Made by a program: the position numbers and the translations under genes. A stretch of DNA of 64,000 bases from positions 124,001-188,000 of the forward strand of contig NZ_WTYT01000002.1 in the NCBI RefSeq assembly GCF_009827595.1, given 5' to 3'. Below the pieces are notes generated by a model, which was not told the origin of the DNA, ran no database searches, and saw only the letters and a program-made list of their open reading frames with translations. Below, piece by piece: positions 33,233 to 42,385 of the stretch (positions are counted from its first letter, which is position 1; each line of letters begins with the position of its first letter). The DNA comes from Altericroceibacterium endophyticum. GTDB taxonomy: Bacteria > Pseudomonadota > Alphaproteobacteria > Sphingomonadales > Sphingomonadaceae.

Positions 33233-34573
33233 ATGGGACGAAAATTCTTCGGTACGGACGGAATCCGTGGCCGCGCCAATGCCGGTATCTTGACCCCGGA
33301 AATCGCCATGCGTGTCGGCCAGGCCGCCGGGCGGCACTTCCTGCGCGGCGATTACAAGCACCGCGTTGTCATCGGTAAGGATACGCGGCTTTCGGGCTAT
33401 ATGATGGAAACTGCGCTGGTGGCCGGCTTCACCAGCGTGGGCATGGATGTGATCATGACCGGCCCCCTGCCCACGCCCGCCATTGCCCTGCTGGCGCGGG
33501 AAATGCGCGCCGATCTGGGCGTGATGATTTCTGCCAGCCATAATCCCTTTGCCGATAATGGCATCAAGCTGTTCGGCCCCGACGGTTTCAAGCTCTCCGA
33601 CAAGGATGAGGAAACGATCGAGCGGATGATGGGCGAAAATCAGCCGCTGGCACAGGGTGACAAGATTGGCCGTGCCCGCCGGATCGAAGATGCCCGGGGC
33701 CGCTATATTCACGCGATCAAGCAGTCATTGCCCGATACTATCCGCCTCGATGGTCTGAAGATCGTCGTCGATTGCGCACATGGCGCAGCCTATACGGTGG
33801 CGCCATCCGCAATCTGGGAACTGGGTGCCCAGGTGATTGCCATGGGCGTCGCCCCCAATGGCCTGAATATCAATGATGGCGTCGGCTCCACCTCTCTTGA
33901 AGCGATCAGCGCCCGCGTTGTGGAAGAAGGCGCGGATATCGGCATTGCGCTGGATGGCGATGCCGACCGGCTGATCGTGATCGATGAAAAGGGCCGCGCG
34001 GTCGATGGGGACCAGATCATGGCCCTGATCGGCAGCAGGCTGGCCGCCAATGGCACATTGAAGGGTGGCGGCGTGGTTGCCACCGTCATGTCCAATCTCG
34101 GGCTGGAGCGCTTTCTCGGCGATGCCGGGCTGGAATTGATCCGGGCCAAGGTCGGTGACCGTTACGTGCTCGAAAAAATGCGCGGCGGCGGCTATAATGT
34201 CGGCGGCGAGCAATCAGGCCATATGATCCTGCTCGATCATACGACCACGGGTGATGGCTGCGTGGCTGCCTTGCAGGTGCTGGCCGCTCTGGTGCAATCC
34301 GGAAAGCCTGCCAGCGAGCTGCTGCATTTGTTCGATCCGGTCCCGCAAATCCTCAAGAATGTGACCTATGAAGGCGGCGATCCGCTGGATAATGCGCAGG
34401 TCAAATCCGCCATCGCCGAGGGCGAAGAGACGTTGAAGGGGCATGGCCGGCTGGTCATCCGCAAGTCGGGCACAGAGCCGAAAATCCGGGTGATGGCCGA
34501 AGGCGACGATGCCGCCGAGGTCGAACGCGTGGTGGATGATATTTGCGCCGCGGTAAAAGCCGCAGCAAGCTGA
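33233..34573 (+). CDS. glmM: Phosphoglucosamine mutase
   Basis: Converts glucosamine 6-phosphate to glucosamine 1-phosphate for UDP-GlcNAc. 446 residues. The phosphoserine is Ser102 in [13 protein letters not shown], the metal loop is DGDADR at 241-246, the sugar-binding loop GGEQSGH is near 325, and the phosphate loop [12 protein letters not shown] is near the C-terminus. thiD follows after 10 bp. Confidence 0.97.
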   Translation: MGRKFFGTDGIRGRANAGILTPEIAMRVGQAAGRHFLRGDYKHRVVIGKDTRLSGYMMETALVAGFTSVGMDVIMTGPLPTPAIALLAREMRADLGVMISASHNPFADNGIKLFGPDGFKLSDKDEETIERMMGENQPLAQGDKIGRARRIEDARGRYIHAIKQSLPDTIRLDGLKIVVDCAHGAAYTVAPSAIWELGAQVIAMGVAPNGLNINDGVGSTSLEAISARVVEEGADIGIALDGDADRLIVIDEKGRAVDGDQIMALIGSRLAANGTLKGGGVVATVMSNLGLERFLGDAGLELIRAKVGDRYVLEKMRGGGYNVGGEQSGHMILLDHTTTGDGCVAALQVLAALVQSGKPASELLHLFDPVPQILKNVTYEGGDPLDNAQVKSAIAEGEETLKGHGRLVIRKSGTEPKIRVMAEGDDAAEVERVVDDICAAVKAAAS

Positions 34574-34583
34574 GCGAAACCCA

Positions 34584-35402
34584 ATGACAGACATTCCAGT
34601 GCCGCCACGTATTCTGGCCATCGCCGGCTCCGACAGTTCCGGCGGTGCCGGGATTCAGGCAGATATCAAGACCATCACCATGCTGGGCGGCTATGCCATG
34701 ACCGCGATCACGGCGGTTACGGCACAAAATACTCTGGGCGTGAAGCAGGTGGAAACCCTGTCACCCTCTATGCTCGCAGCGCAGATCGAATGCTGTGTCA
34801 GCGATATTGGCGTGGATGCGGTCAAGATTGGCATGCTGGGTTCCCCCCAAATTGCCGAAATAGCCGCCAGTCACCTGCGGGATATCGATGCAGCGGTAGT
34901 TTTTGATCCGGTAATGGTTGCCACCAGCGGCGCCGTTCTGGCGGATGAGGATACGATTGCCGCCTTCCGCCTGTTGATGGACCGGGCGACACTGGTCACT
35001 CCCAATCTGCCTGAACTGGAAGCCTTGACCGGCCTGCCCTGCACCACGCAGGATGAAATCTATCAGGCGGCGGCCACTTTGGTGGAGCGACATTCCTGCC
35101 ATGTTCTGGCCAAAGGCGGCCATAGCAGGACGGAGCGCGTGCTTGATTTGCTGGTCAGATCGGACGGATCGGCCGTGGCATTTGACCATGCGCGGATCGA
35201 AACGCGCCATACGCATGGCACCGGATGCACTCTGTCCTCTGCCATCGCGACATTGCTGGGGCATGGTCAGGGCATCGACCACGCGGTACGGCTGGCGCGG
35301 AAATTCGTGTTCGGTGCATTGCAGGCCGCGCCCGGTTTTGGCTCCGGGCACGGCCCAATGGGCCATCAGGCCCTGCGCGGCAGGGCTCAGTCCAGCTCGT
35401 AG
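34584..35402 (+). CDS. thiD: Hydroxymethylpyrimidine / phosphomethylpyrimidine kinase
   Basis: Phosphorylates HMP twice to HMP-PP for thiamine. 272 residues of the ribokinase fold: AIAGSDSSGGAGIQADIKT near 11, PVMVATSG near 108, TPNLPELEAL near 137 and the anion hole THGTGCTLSSA near 212. It is probably cotranscribed with glmM. Its last 16 bases overlap the convergent LOG gene. No TPP riboswitch is visible upstream, as expected for an internal operon gene. Confidence 0.94.
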   Translation: MTDIPVPPRILAIAGSDSSGGAGIQADIKTITMLGGYAMTAITAVTAQNTLGVKQVETLSPSMLAAQIECCVSDIGVDAVKIGMLGSPQIAEIAASHLRDIDAAVVFDPVMVATSGAVLADEDTIAAFRLLMDRATLVTPNLPELEALTGLPCTTQDEIYQAAATLVERHSCHVLAKGGHSRTERVLDLLVRSDGSAVAFDHARIETRHTHGTGCTLSSAIATLLGHGQGIDHAVRLARKFVFGALQAAPGFGSGHGPMGHQALRGRAQSSS

Positions 35403-36280
35403 AATTCGCGAATGTGATCCCAGGCATCTTCGGCATCTTCACACCAGGTGAACAATTCCAGATCCTTTTTGTTGATCGTTCCTTCTTCCGCAAGCGCCTC
35501 AAAATCGATGACCCGGGTCCAGAAATCCTTGCCGAAAAGCAGGATCGGGATCGGCTTCATCTTGCCGGTCTGAATCAGCGTCAGCAATTCGAAGAATTCA
35601 TCGAATGTGCCAAACCCGCCGGGGAACACGGCAACCGCTTTGGCCCGCAGCAGGAAGTGCATCTTGCGCAGGGCAAAATAATGGAACTGGAATGACAGAT
35701 AGGGCGTCACATAGGGATTGGGCGCTTGTTCATGCGGCAGCACGATATTGAGGCCGAGGCTTTCCGCACCGGCATCAGACGCGCCGCGATTGGCCGCCTC
35801 CATGATCGACGGACCGCCGCCCGAACAAATGACGAATTGCCGCTGCCCATTCTCGATAATCGATTTCTCGCTCACCAATCGGGCAAGCTTATACGCCTCG
35901 GCATAATATTTCGCCTTGGCCGCGAGCCGTTCCACCACGATCTTCTCGTCATCGGGCAGATCCTTGGCCCCTTCCAGAGCCGTGTCGACCGCTTCAGGAG
36001 GTGGAATACGGGCGGAGCCGTACATCACCAATGTGGAGCCCACACCGGCTTCCTCCAGCAGCATTTCCGGTTTCAGCAGTTCCAGCTGGAAGCGAACAGG
36101 CCGCAATTCCTCACGCAGCAGGAATTCTGTGTCATTGAAAGCAAGCCGATAGGCGGGATGCTGGGTCTGCGGTGTTTGGGGCACGTTGCTTTGAGCAAAG
36201 CTGGCTTCCTGTTCGGCCCGGTAAAAGCGGCGATCCCCAAGATCGCGTTCATTCATTTCTTTTTCTTCGCGTTCGGTCAC
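35387..36280 (-). CDS. LOG family protein (TIGR00730 type)
   Basis: 297 residues. The Rossmann core carries YGSARIPPP near 88, CSGGGPSIMEAANRGA near 152 and PGGFGTFDEFFELLTLIQTG near 220, which contains the PGGxGTxxE motif of lysine-decarboxylase-like / cytokinin phosphoribohydrolase enzymes. The N-terminal 60 residues are extra compared with short LOG proteins. Likely a nucleoside 5'-monophosphate phosphoribohydrolase. GTG 36280 has AGGAG five bases upstream. Confidence 0.88.
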   Translation of the reverse strand: MTEREEKEMNERDLGDRRFYRAEQEASFAQSNVPQTPQTQHPAYRLAFNDTEFLLREELRPVRFQLELLKPEMLLEEAGVGSTLVMYGSARIPPPEAVDTALEGAKDLPDDEKIVVERLAAKAKYYAEAYKLARLVSEKSIIENGQRQFVICSGGGPSIMEAANRGASDAGAESLGLNIVLPHEQAPNPYVTPYLSFQFHYFALRKMHFLLRAKAVAVFPGGFGTFDEFFELLTLIQTGKMKPIPILLFGKDFWTRVIDFEALAEEGTINKKDLELFTWCEDAEDAWDHIREFYELD

Positions 36281-36426
36281 GAACACTCCTTTCGCATAAA
36301 CTCCCGCACGGGCATGCCGTTCACCCGAACCCTAAGCGTGGGCAGAGGGGAAAGAAAGCCGCAAGACATGCTTTCGGTTCCGCGCTGCACCTCGTCTGCA
36401 TGACGCCTGCGCCTGAGAGACGAGCG

Positions 36427-36828
36427 TCAGTTCGGGTCAGGAACGGGAATAGGCGAGCATATTTCAACCACGCAGCCATCCATGTCGCGCACATAGCCGA
36501 CGATCTGGCCCCATGGTTTTTCCACTGGCAGTGACACGGGGCTGGCCCCGGCCGCGACGGCCCGTTCAAAAGCGGTGCGTACATCTTCGGTGACCAGAGC
36601 TATTTCAAAGCCGGAGGCGATATCGCTTTTCCGATTGGGCCGGATCGCCAGCCCGTTCATTTCCGCCATCGGCTCCCCGGCGAAAGCGAGCACCGTTTCG
36701 CCTGTGTCGAGCTCGGCATAGAGGTTGCTTTCATGAACAAAGCGCCGGCGCAAACCGAAGGCGCGTTCATAGAAGTCAATTGTGGCGATTACGTCGGCGA
36801 CGTAGATGATGGTATATCCGAGTTTCAT
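36427..36828 (-). CDS. VOC family (glyoxalase-like) protein
   Basis: 133 residues with two beta-alpha-beta-beta-beta modules: TIIYVADVIATIDFYERAFG at the start, LVTEDVRTAFERAVAAGASP in the second half, and a final strand VGYVRDMDGCVVEICSP with a metal-type Glu. Could act in dioxygenase, fosfomycin-type or glyoxalase chemistry; the substrate is unknown. ATG 36828 is chosen over an extension to 36858. Confidence 0.8.
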   Translation of the reverse strand: MKLGYTIIYVADVIATIDFYERAFGLRRRFVHESNLYAELDTGETVLAFAGEPMAEMNGLAIRPNRKSDIASGFEIALVTEDVRTAFERAVAAGASPVSLPVEKPWGQIVGYVRDMDGCVVEICSPIPVPDPN

Positions 36829-36879
36829 AGCCTGAATATAAGGCGGGCTATGACGCATCGTCTTGAATAAATCGGCCAG

Positions 36880-37647
36880 TCACATATCGAAGCCGGCAAG
36901 GACGAGATCGGGCATATTCGCCGGACTTATACCGCCCATCTGGCGAAAATTGCGCGTCATATGCGCCTGATCCGCATACCCTGCTTCAACCGATGCGTGG
37001 GCGCATCCCACTCCGGCACGGCGCAACCGAAGCGCGCGGTGGAAACGAATGATCGCGGCAAGCTGCTTCGGTCCCAATCCAGTCGCCTGTGTAATTCTGC
37101 GGCGAGCAGTCCGGACACTCAGCTGATGCACCCTGGCCAATTGGGCAATCGGAATACGTCCGCCCGTGACATGCAGCATATTGATCATGGCTGCGGTCAG
37201 CGGGTCGATCTGCGATGCGCTGAAACGTTCAGCAACAAACAGAGCAAGCCGCCGAGCGAGTGCATCAATGCTGTCAGCGGGCTGACATAATGCGGCAAAT
37301 TCAGGATGCACGGCCAAAGCCTCATCATCCGTTAGCACGCGATTGAGAATTGCCCCCGGATCAATACCAAGGATACCTGACGCCATGCCGGGGCGAAATC
37401 GCACCCCGATGAAAGCGGTACCTGCCGTCAAAGGGACGATGTGGAATCGGGTGGACGGACCTGCGATCCGAAGCGCAATGTCGCCCACGGGTTTCACACC
37501 ATCAGAGGCGAACCGCAGGATGATGTCGCAGCGTCCATCTGGAAGAACGCGATGCTCACCATCACAGCGCGCATAGGAACGCCATACCGTTTCTATGGCG
37601 AAAGGATGCCAGCTGGTCCGGTGATCTTCCTGATAGAAATGCTGCAT
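36880..37647 (-). CDS. AraC-family transcriptional regulator
   Basis: 255 residues. The N-terminal part (GPSTRFHIVPLTAGTAFIGV, RFRPGMASGILGI) resembles DUF6597-type sensor domains; the C-terminal two helix-turn-helix units are ARVHQLSVRTARRRITQATG near 190 and VEAGYADQAHMTRNFRQMGG near 230. ATG 37647 gives a normal N-terminus; the frame extends to 37725. It may control the VOC gene just downstream; the target is unknown. Confidence 0.82.
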   Translation of the reverse strand: MQHFYQEDHRTSWHPFAIETVWRSYARCDGEHRVLPDGRCDIILRFASDGVKPVGDIALRIAGPSTRFHIVPLTAGTAFIGVRFRPGMASGILGIDPGAILNRVLTDDEALAVHPEFAALCQPADSIDALARRLALFVAERFSASQIDPLTAAMINMLHVTGGRIPIAQLARVHQLSVRTARRRITQATGLGPKQLAAIIRFHRALRLRRAGVGCAHASVEAGYADQAHMTRNFRQMGGISPANMPDLVLAGFDM

Positions 37648-37762
37648 CACACAGATTTGCCCTCGCCCCAGGCAAAGCACAATGGAGAGGATAGCAATGA
37701 GAGAGAGATCGCTAACGCCTGACAAGCCGGCCCTCAGGCTTCGGTATCAAACGACCAGTAGC

Positions 37763-37836
37763 TGGATGCCCCGTGAGGATTCGAACCTCAATTGACGGAG
37801 TCAGAGTCCGTAGTCTTACCATTAGACGACGGGGCA
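37763..37836 (-). tRNA. tRNA-Gln (anticodon CTG)
   Basis: 74 nt with encoded CCA. Acceptor TGCCCCG pairs with CGGGGCA; anticodon stem ACGGA/TCCGT with loop CTCTGAC gives CTG; T loop GTTCGAATC. Confidence 0.94.
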
Positions 37837-37993
37837 ACGCGAGGCGCGCATCTAGGCCGGGTGAAACGAATCGTCAACCCGTTGCAGAAGCGTTTTTCTC
37901 GCTCCGCTTGCTCATAAGCATTTGCTCCGCTAACTTCTCAGTCAGGTACCCAGGCCTTCAGGCCGGGCAGAACAATAAGAAAGTACATGTTAA

Positions 37994-39187
37994 ATGGCGG
38001 ATTTCACTCCGCCGGAACGGCAGCGGGAGCCAGCCGGGAAGAGGCGGCGCGGCAGAAAACGGGCCAAGTCGCCTTCAAAATCCCCGCCTAACCGCGCCTC
38101 CGGCGAAAAGCAGGACGCAAAACGCACACAGACAGCTGCGCAACCCCCTTCGGATTGGCGCCGCCCTCCGCATAATCACGGCAGACAGGCCTATGCGGCA
38201 ATCGACCTCGGAACCAACAATTGCCGGCTTCTGATCGCCAAGCCTTCGGGTGAGAATTTCGTGGTTATCGATGCCTTCAGCCGCGTTGTACGGCTGGGCG
38301 AAGGCCTCGCCCATAGCGGTAAATTGAGCCAGGTTTCGATGGACCGCGCCGTGGGCGCTTTGCGAATCTGTGCCGAAAAACTCCGGCGCCGCAATGTGCA
38401 TCTCGCCCGTTCGGTCGCCACCGAGGCATGCCGCCGCGCCAGCAATGGCGAGGACTTTATCGAACGCGTGCGGCAGGAAACCGGCATTGTGCTGGATATT
38501 ATTTCCGCGCAGGAAGAAGCGCGTCTGGCGGTACTGGGCTGTCACATCCTGCTGGAAGACGGCATCGGCCCCGCGATGATTTTCGACATTGGCGGCGGAT
38601 CGACCGAACTGATCCTGATTGAACCGGGTGGCCCGGTTCCGCGCATCGTCGACTGGCAATCGGTGCCCTGGGGCGTCGTCTCGCTGACCGAAACGGTGGG
38701 TATGGATGAAACCGATGCTGATATTCGGGCGGCGCGTTATGCGGAAATGCGGCGCATCGTCTCGGACAGTTTTGCCGATTTTGCGGAACGAATCAAAGAC
38801 GCGCAAACGCCGGACCTGCGTCTGCTGGGCACCAGCGGCACCGTGACGACGCTGGCCAGTTTGCATCTCGAATTGCCGCAATATGACCGCAAGGCCGTCG
38901 ACGGGTTGATAGTGCCGGCCGCATCCATGCGCGATATTTCGGACCGTCTGTCCTCCATGTCGCCGGATGAACGCCGCGCCTTGCCATGTATCGGACAGGA
39001 ACGGGCCGATCTGGTAGTGGCTGGCTGCGCCATTCTCGAATCGATTCTCGATATCTGGCCAGCGCCCCGTCTGGGCGTTGCCGATCGGGGGATTCGGGAA
39101 GGCATTCTGCGCAGCCTGATGTCGGCCGACGCCGAAGGACACGATACCCAGACCGCCCTGCGGCGGATCAAACGGAGTGCATCATGA
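37994..39187 (+). CDS. Ppx/GppA phosphatase family protein (exopolyphosphatase / pppGpp phosphohydrolase)
   Basis: 397 residues of the ASKHA fold. The phosphate 1 motif YAAIDLGTNNCRLLIA is near 68, ATEACRRASNGEDF near 140, and the phosphate 2 motif FDIGGGSTELILIE near 197. It hydrolyses polyphosphate or pppGpp. The first 65 residues are a basic Lys/Arg/Pro-rich tail not found in the core family, possibly for RNA or ribosome contact. Its stop overlaps the rlmE start as ATGA, so the two are coupled. Confidence 0.9.
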   Translation: MADFTPPERQREPAGKRRRGRKRAKSPSKSPPNRASGEKQDAKRTQTAAQPPSDWRRPPHNHGRQAYAAIDLGTNNCRLLIAKPSGENFVVIDAFSRVVRLGEGLAHSGKLSQVSMDRAVGALRICAEKLRRRNVHLARSVATEACRRASNGEDFIERVRQETGIVLDIISAQEEARLAVLGCHILLEDGIGPAMIFDIGGGSTELILIEPGGPVPRIVDWQSVPWGVVSLTETVGMDETDADIRAARYAEMRRIVSDSFADFAERIKDAQTPDLRLLGTSGTVTTLASLHLELPQYDRKAVDGLIVPAASMRDISDRLSSMSPDERRALPCIGQERADLVVAGCAILESILDIWPAPRLGVADRGIREGILRSLMSADAEGHDTQTALRRIKRSAS

Positions 39188-39846
39188 GCCGCTCAGGCCG
39201 TAATCCAGACAAGCGCGTGCGCACCGCACGCGGACGCACAGCATCCTCCACGCGCTGGCTCGAACGTCAGTTAAACGATCCTTATGTCAAACAGGCCAAG
39301 GCGGACGGCTATCGCAGCCGGGCGGCCTATAAGCTGATTGAACTGGATGAGCGCTTCAACCTCCTGAAGCCGGCTACGCGCGTGGTCGATCTCGGCATTG
39401 CGCCAGGCGGGTGGAGCCAGGTGGTGCGCAAGGTGAAGCCCAGCGCCGCCATTGTCGGCATCGATCTGCTGCCGACCGAACCGATCGAAGGCGTGACCAT
39501 CTTCGAAATGGATTTCATGGCTGATGATGCACCGGAGAAGCTGGAACAGGCTCTGGACGGGCCACCGGATCTCGTGATGTCCGACATGGCCGCAAATACA
39601 GTCGGCCATAAGCAGACCGATCATCTGCGCACCATGGGGCTGGTCGAAACAGCGGCCGATTTTGCGATTCAGACGCTGGCACCAGGCGGTGCCTTCATCG
39701 CCAAAGTGCTGGCGGGCGGCACCGATACGGATTTGCTGACGCTGCTTAAAAAGCACTTCAGTGCGGTGAAACATGCCAAGCCCCCTGCCAGCCGCAAGGG
39801 GTCATCCGAATGGTATGTGGTAGCTCAAAAATTCAAGGGACGCTGA
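39184..39846 (+). CDS. rlmE: 23S rRNA (uridine-2552-2'-O)-methyltransferase RlmE
   Basis: 220 residues, RrmJ/FtsJ fold. SAM motif VVDLGIAPGGWSQVV near 63. The K-D-K-E tetrad is visible: Lys in RAAYKLIELDE, Asp in DLVMSDMAAN, Lys in AFIAKVLAGG, Glu in GSSEWYVVAQ. It methylates U2552 of 23S rRNA. ATG 39184 overlaps the Ppx stop. A strong terminator follows. Confidence 0.95.
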   Translation: MSRSGRNPDKRVRTARGRTASSTRWLERQLNDPYVKQAKADGYRSRAAYKLIELDERFNLLKPATRVVDLGIAPGGWSQVVRKVKPSAAIVGIDLLPTEPIEGVTIFEMDFMADDAPEKLEQALDGPPDLVMSDMAANTVGHKQTDHLRTMGLVETAADFAIQTLAPGGAFIAKVLAGGTDTDLLTLLKKHFSAVKHAKPPASRKGSSEWYVVAQKFKGR

Positions 39847-39897
39847 CGCGGCCCTGACAGGCGATCTCGACCTTGCAGCATCCGCAGATTCCCCAAT

Positions 39898-39929
39898 AAA
39901 AAAGGCCGCTCGATCGAGCGGCCTTTTTT
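39898..39929. terminator. Bidirectional terminator between rlmE and the cytochrome c gene
   Basis: 14 bp perfect stem (AAAAAAGGCCGCTC with complement) around a GATC loop. Confidence 0.95.
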
Positions 39930-39964
39930 GTAGGATCTACGTCGATCCGGTCGGAAGCAAAGCG

Positions 39965-40624
39965 TTACTCAACCGGCGGAGTCGATGTGGTATCCTCAGT
40001 CGGTTCATCCGAAGCCATCGCACCAGCCGCTTCGGGAGTGTCACCCGGCGTTACGGTGTCTTCGGCATCAGCTGCACCTTCCTCTGCCGCCGGTGCTTCC
40101 ACCTCGGGATAAGGAATGTTGGAGCCATGTTCGTTCAAAAACGCGATCACATTGGCGCGATCTTCAGGCTTGGACAGACCGGCAAAGCTCATCTTGGTGC
40201 CCGGCGCGAAGGCACGGGGGCTTTTCAGCCATTCATCAAGGTTGGCGAAATCCCAGTTACCGCCATGCTCGGACAAAACCGAACTATAGGCGAAGCCAGC
40301 CGCATGCTTACCAATCGGCTTGCCCACGACACCGTACAGATTAGGACCGATACCATCGGCACCACCCTGATCAATAGTGTGGCAGGACACGCATTTGGCA
40401 AAGGTGCTTTCGCCCTTTGACGCATCTGCTTCGGACAGCAGCATTGCCAGAGAGGGGCCTTCATCGCCACCCTCTTCCGCTACGCCTTCGATAGTATACC
40501 CCATTTGCTCAGGACGATCGGGCTTGTCCGCATGAAAAATGCGCGAGCTGATGCTCGATAGTCCAAGCGCGACCACCCCCGAAAAAAGGGCCCAGCCGAA
40601 AATAGTGTTGAAACGATCGTTCAT
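39965..40624 (-). CDS. Membrane-anchored c-type cytochrome (CycM-like)
   Basis: 219 residues. One N-terminal helix (about 8-28, uncleaved anchor), then a mono-heme domain with CVSCH near residue 78 and the axial Met in FAPGTKMSFAGL near 145. The C-terminal 50 residues are a low-complexity Glu/Ala/Asp/Thr/Pro tail, longer than in mitochondrial-type cytochromes. It likely carries electrons from the bc1 complex to an oxidase. Divergent from pheA. Confidence 0.92.
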   Translation of the reverse strand: MNDRFNTIFGWALFSGVVALGLSSISSRIFHADKPDRPEQMGYTIEGVAEEGGDEGPSLAMLLSEADASKGESTFAKCVSCHTIDQGGADGIGPNLYGVVGKPIGKHAAGFAYSSVLSEHGGNWDFANLDEWLKSPRAFAPGTKMSFAGLSKPEDRANVIAFLNEHGSNIPYPEVEAPAAEEGAADAEDTVTPGDTPEAAGAMASDEPTEDTTSTPPVE

Positions 40625-40763
40625 TGGTAGACATCTGCCATAGATAAAGTTTCGGCGTCGCTCTAGTGGTGCACTGCGCAGGAAGCAAGACCGATCGTGT
40701 CTTTTCTCCGCTTATCCGCAATAGTCTATTGCCGCCCCTTCGGTCGGACGGTACCCGAGCGCC

Positions 40764-41666
40764 ATGCATAGTTACCCGAAGCCCGCGCTCGCCCTGGTCG
40801 AAAAAATGATAGCTGCCGCCGCCGAAGATCCGGCGCGCGCCATCGCATTTCAGGGCGCCCCGGGTGCCAATTCGCATCGCGCGGCATTGGAATGGGCACC
40901 AGAATGCCTGCCGCTACCCTGTTTCAGTTTTCTTGATGCGCTGGAAGCGGTGAAGATCGGCAAGGTCGCCAGTGCGATCATCCCGATTGAAAATTCACAG
41001 AATGGCCGCGTCGCGGACATCCATTTCCTGCTGCCTGAAAGCGGATTGTCGATTGTCGCCGAGCATTTCATGCCGATTCACCACGCGCTGATGGCGCTGG
41101 GTTCCGGCCCCTTCGACGCAGCGTATAGCCACCCGCAGGCACTGGGTCAGTCACGTCATTATCTGCAGAAACGGGGAATCGTGCCGCTGTCCCATGCCGA
41201 TACTGCGGGAGCAGCGGCGCATGTGGCGCAAACGGGCGATACATCCATCGCGGCCATCGCACCTGCCCTCGCCGCTGATCTGTATGGCCTGAACATCATT
41301 GATGAACGGGTTGAGGATGCGTCCGACAATATGACCCGCTTCGTCGTCTTGGCGCGCGAGGCACTGGACCCGGCATCGCTGAAGGACGATGTGGGCATCA
41401 CCACGTTCATTTTCGAAGTGAAGAACATTCCCGCCGCGCTTTACAAGGCGCTCGGCGGTTTCGCCACCAATGGCGTGAATATGACCAAGCTGGAAAGCTA
41501 CCAGCATCGCGCCAGTTTTGAAGCGACCAAATTCTACGCTGACATTGTCGGTATTCCAGGAGACCCGGCCATCGATCGTGCGCTGGAAGAACTTGCTTTC
41601 CATTGCAAGGAATTGCGCCTGCTTGGCAGCTATCGTCAGGGCCGCCCACGCGGTATTACGGGCTGA
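40764..41666 (+). CDS. pheA: Prephenate dehydratase
   Basis: Converts prephenate to phenylpyruvate in phenylalanine synthesis. 300 residues, monofunctional (no chorismate mutase). The catalytic domain starts at AIAFQGAPGANSHRAAL near 28; the TRF motif is in SDNMTRFVVLA near 193; the ACT domain has GGFATNGVNMTKLESYQH near 235, the usual phenylalanine-binding region. Confidence 0.95.
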   Translation: MHSYPKPALALVEKMIAAAAEDPARAIAFQGAPGANSHRAALEWAPECLPLPCFSFLDALEAVKIGKVASAIIPIENSQNGRVADIHFLLPESGLSIVAEHFMPIHHALMALGSGPFDAAYSHPQALGQSRHYLQKRGIVPLSHADTAGAAAHVAQTGDTSIAAIAPALAADLYGLNIIDERVEDASDNMTRFVVLAREALDPASLKDDVGITTFIFEVKNIPAALYKALGGFATNGVNMTKLESYQHRASFEATKFYADIVGIPGDPAIDRALEELAFHCKELRLLGSYRQGRPRGITG

Positions 41667-41758
41667 CCCGTCCAACCCAATATTCACCGAATATTTATTG
41701 CAGGCTTACTGGTGAAATGCCAAGTCACGAAGGTGATGAGTGGGAGTAATGTTGGGCC

Positions 41759-42385
41759 ATGAGTAGCTTCACACAAGATTGGGAAGCTGTCCGTGCCAAT
41801 GCTGAAACGCAATTTGCCCCTGTGCAACTCCCCGAAAAAGCGACTCCGCCGGGCTGGCTGGAGCGCGCGCTGGCATGGCTGTCAGATTTTCTTTCCCCCG
41901 TTGGCAAAGCAATCGGCCTTTCCTGGCCTGTTACACGCTGGATACTGCTCGGCCTTGCCATAGCAGTCCTGCTGTTCGTTCTCTGGAAACTGGTCGGCCC
42001 GATGCTGTTACAGGCCCGCCAGTCATCCGAAGATGCCGAGGAGGAAGCATGGAGCCCGCAGCAGAATCAGGCTCAGGCGCTGTTGCAGGATGCCGACGCC
42101 CTGGCTGCAGAAGGACAATATGAAGCCGCAATCCATTTGCTCCTGCAGCGCAGCGTAGACGACATCTCGCGGTTCCGGCCAGATGTCATCGAACCATCCA
42201 GCACGGCGCGCGAAATTGCCACCTTGCCGATTCTGTCGGACAAGGCCCGCACCGCCTTTCGCGTCATTGCCAGCCGCGTGGAGCGGAGCCTGTTTGCGCT
42301 GCACGATCTGTCAGCGGAGGATTGGACGCTGGCGCGTGAGGCCTATGCAGATTTCGCCCTGTCCAGCCGGGCACAATCGGCATGA
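41759..42385 (+). CDS. DUF4129 domain protein, first gene of the MoxR operon
   Basis: 208 residues: a polar N-terminus, one membrane helix near 60-80 (ILLGLAIAVLLFVLWKLVGP), then a cytoplasmic helical domain with AIHLLLQRSVDDISRFRPDV and PSSTAREIATLP, typical of DUF4129 (Pfam PF13559). Function unknown. The stop overlaps the next start as ATGA. Confidence 0.85.
   Translation: MSSFTQDWEAVRANAETQFAPVQLPEKATPPGWLERALAWLSDFLSPVGKAIGLSWPVTRWILLGLAIAVLLFVLWKLVGPMLLQARQSSEDAEEEAWSPQQNQAQALLQDADALAAEGQYEAAIHLLLQRSVDDISRFRPDVIEPSSTAREIATLPILSDKARTAFRVIASRVERSLFALHDLSAEDWTLAREAYADFALSSRAQSA

Noticed and set aside
33143-33712. N-terminal extension of the symporter frame
   Set aside because: Runs antisense through glmM; the ATG at 33142 has a good ribosome site and the right family length.
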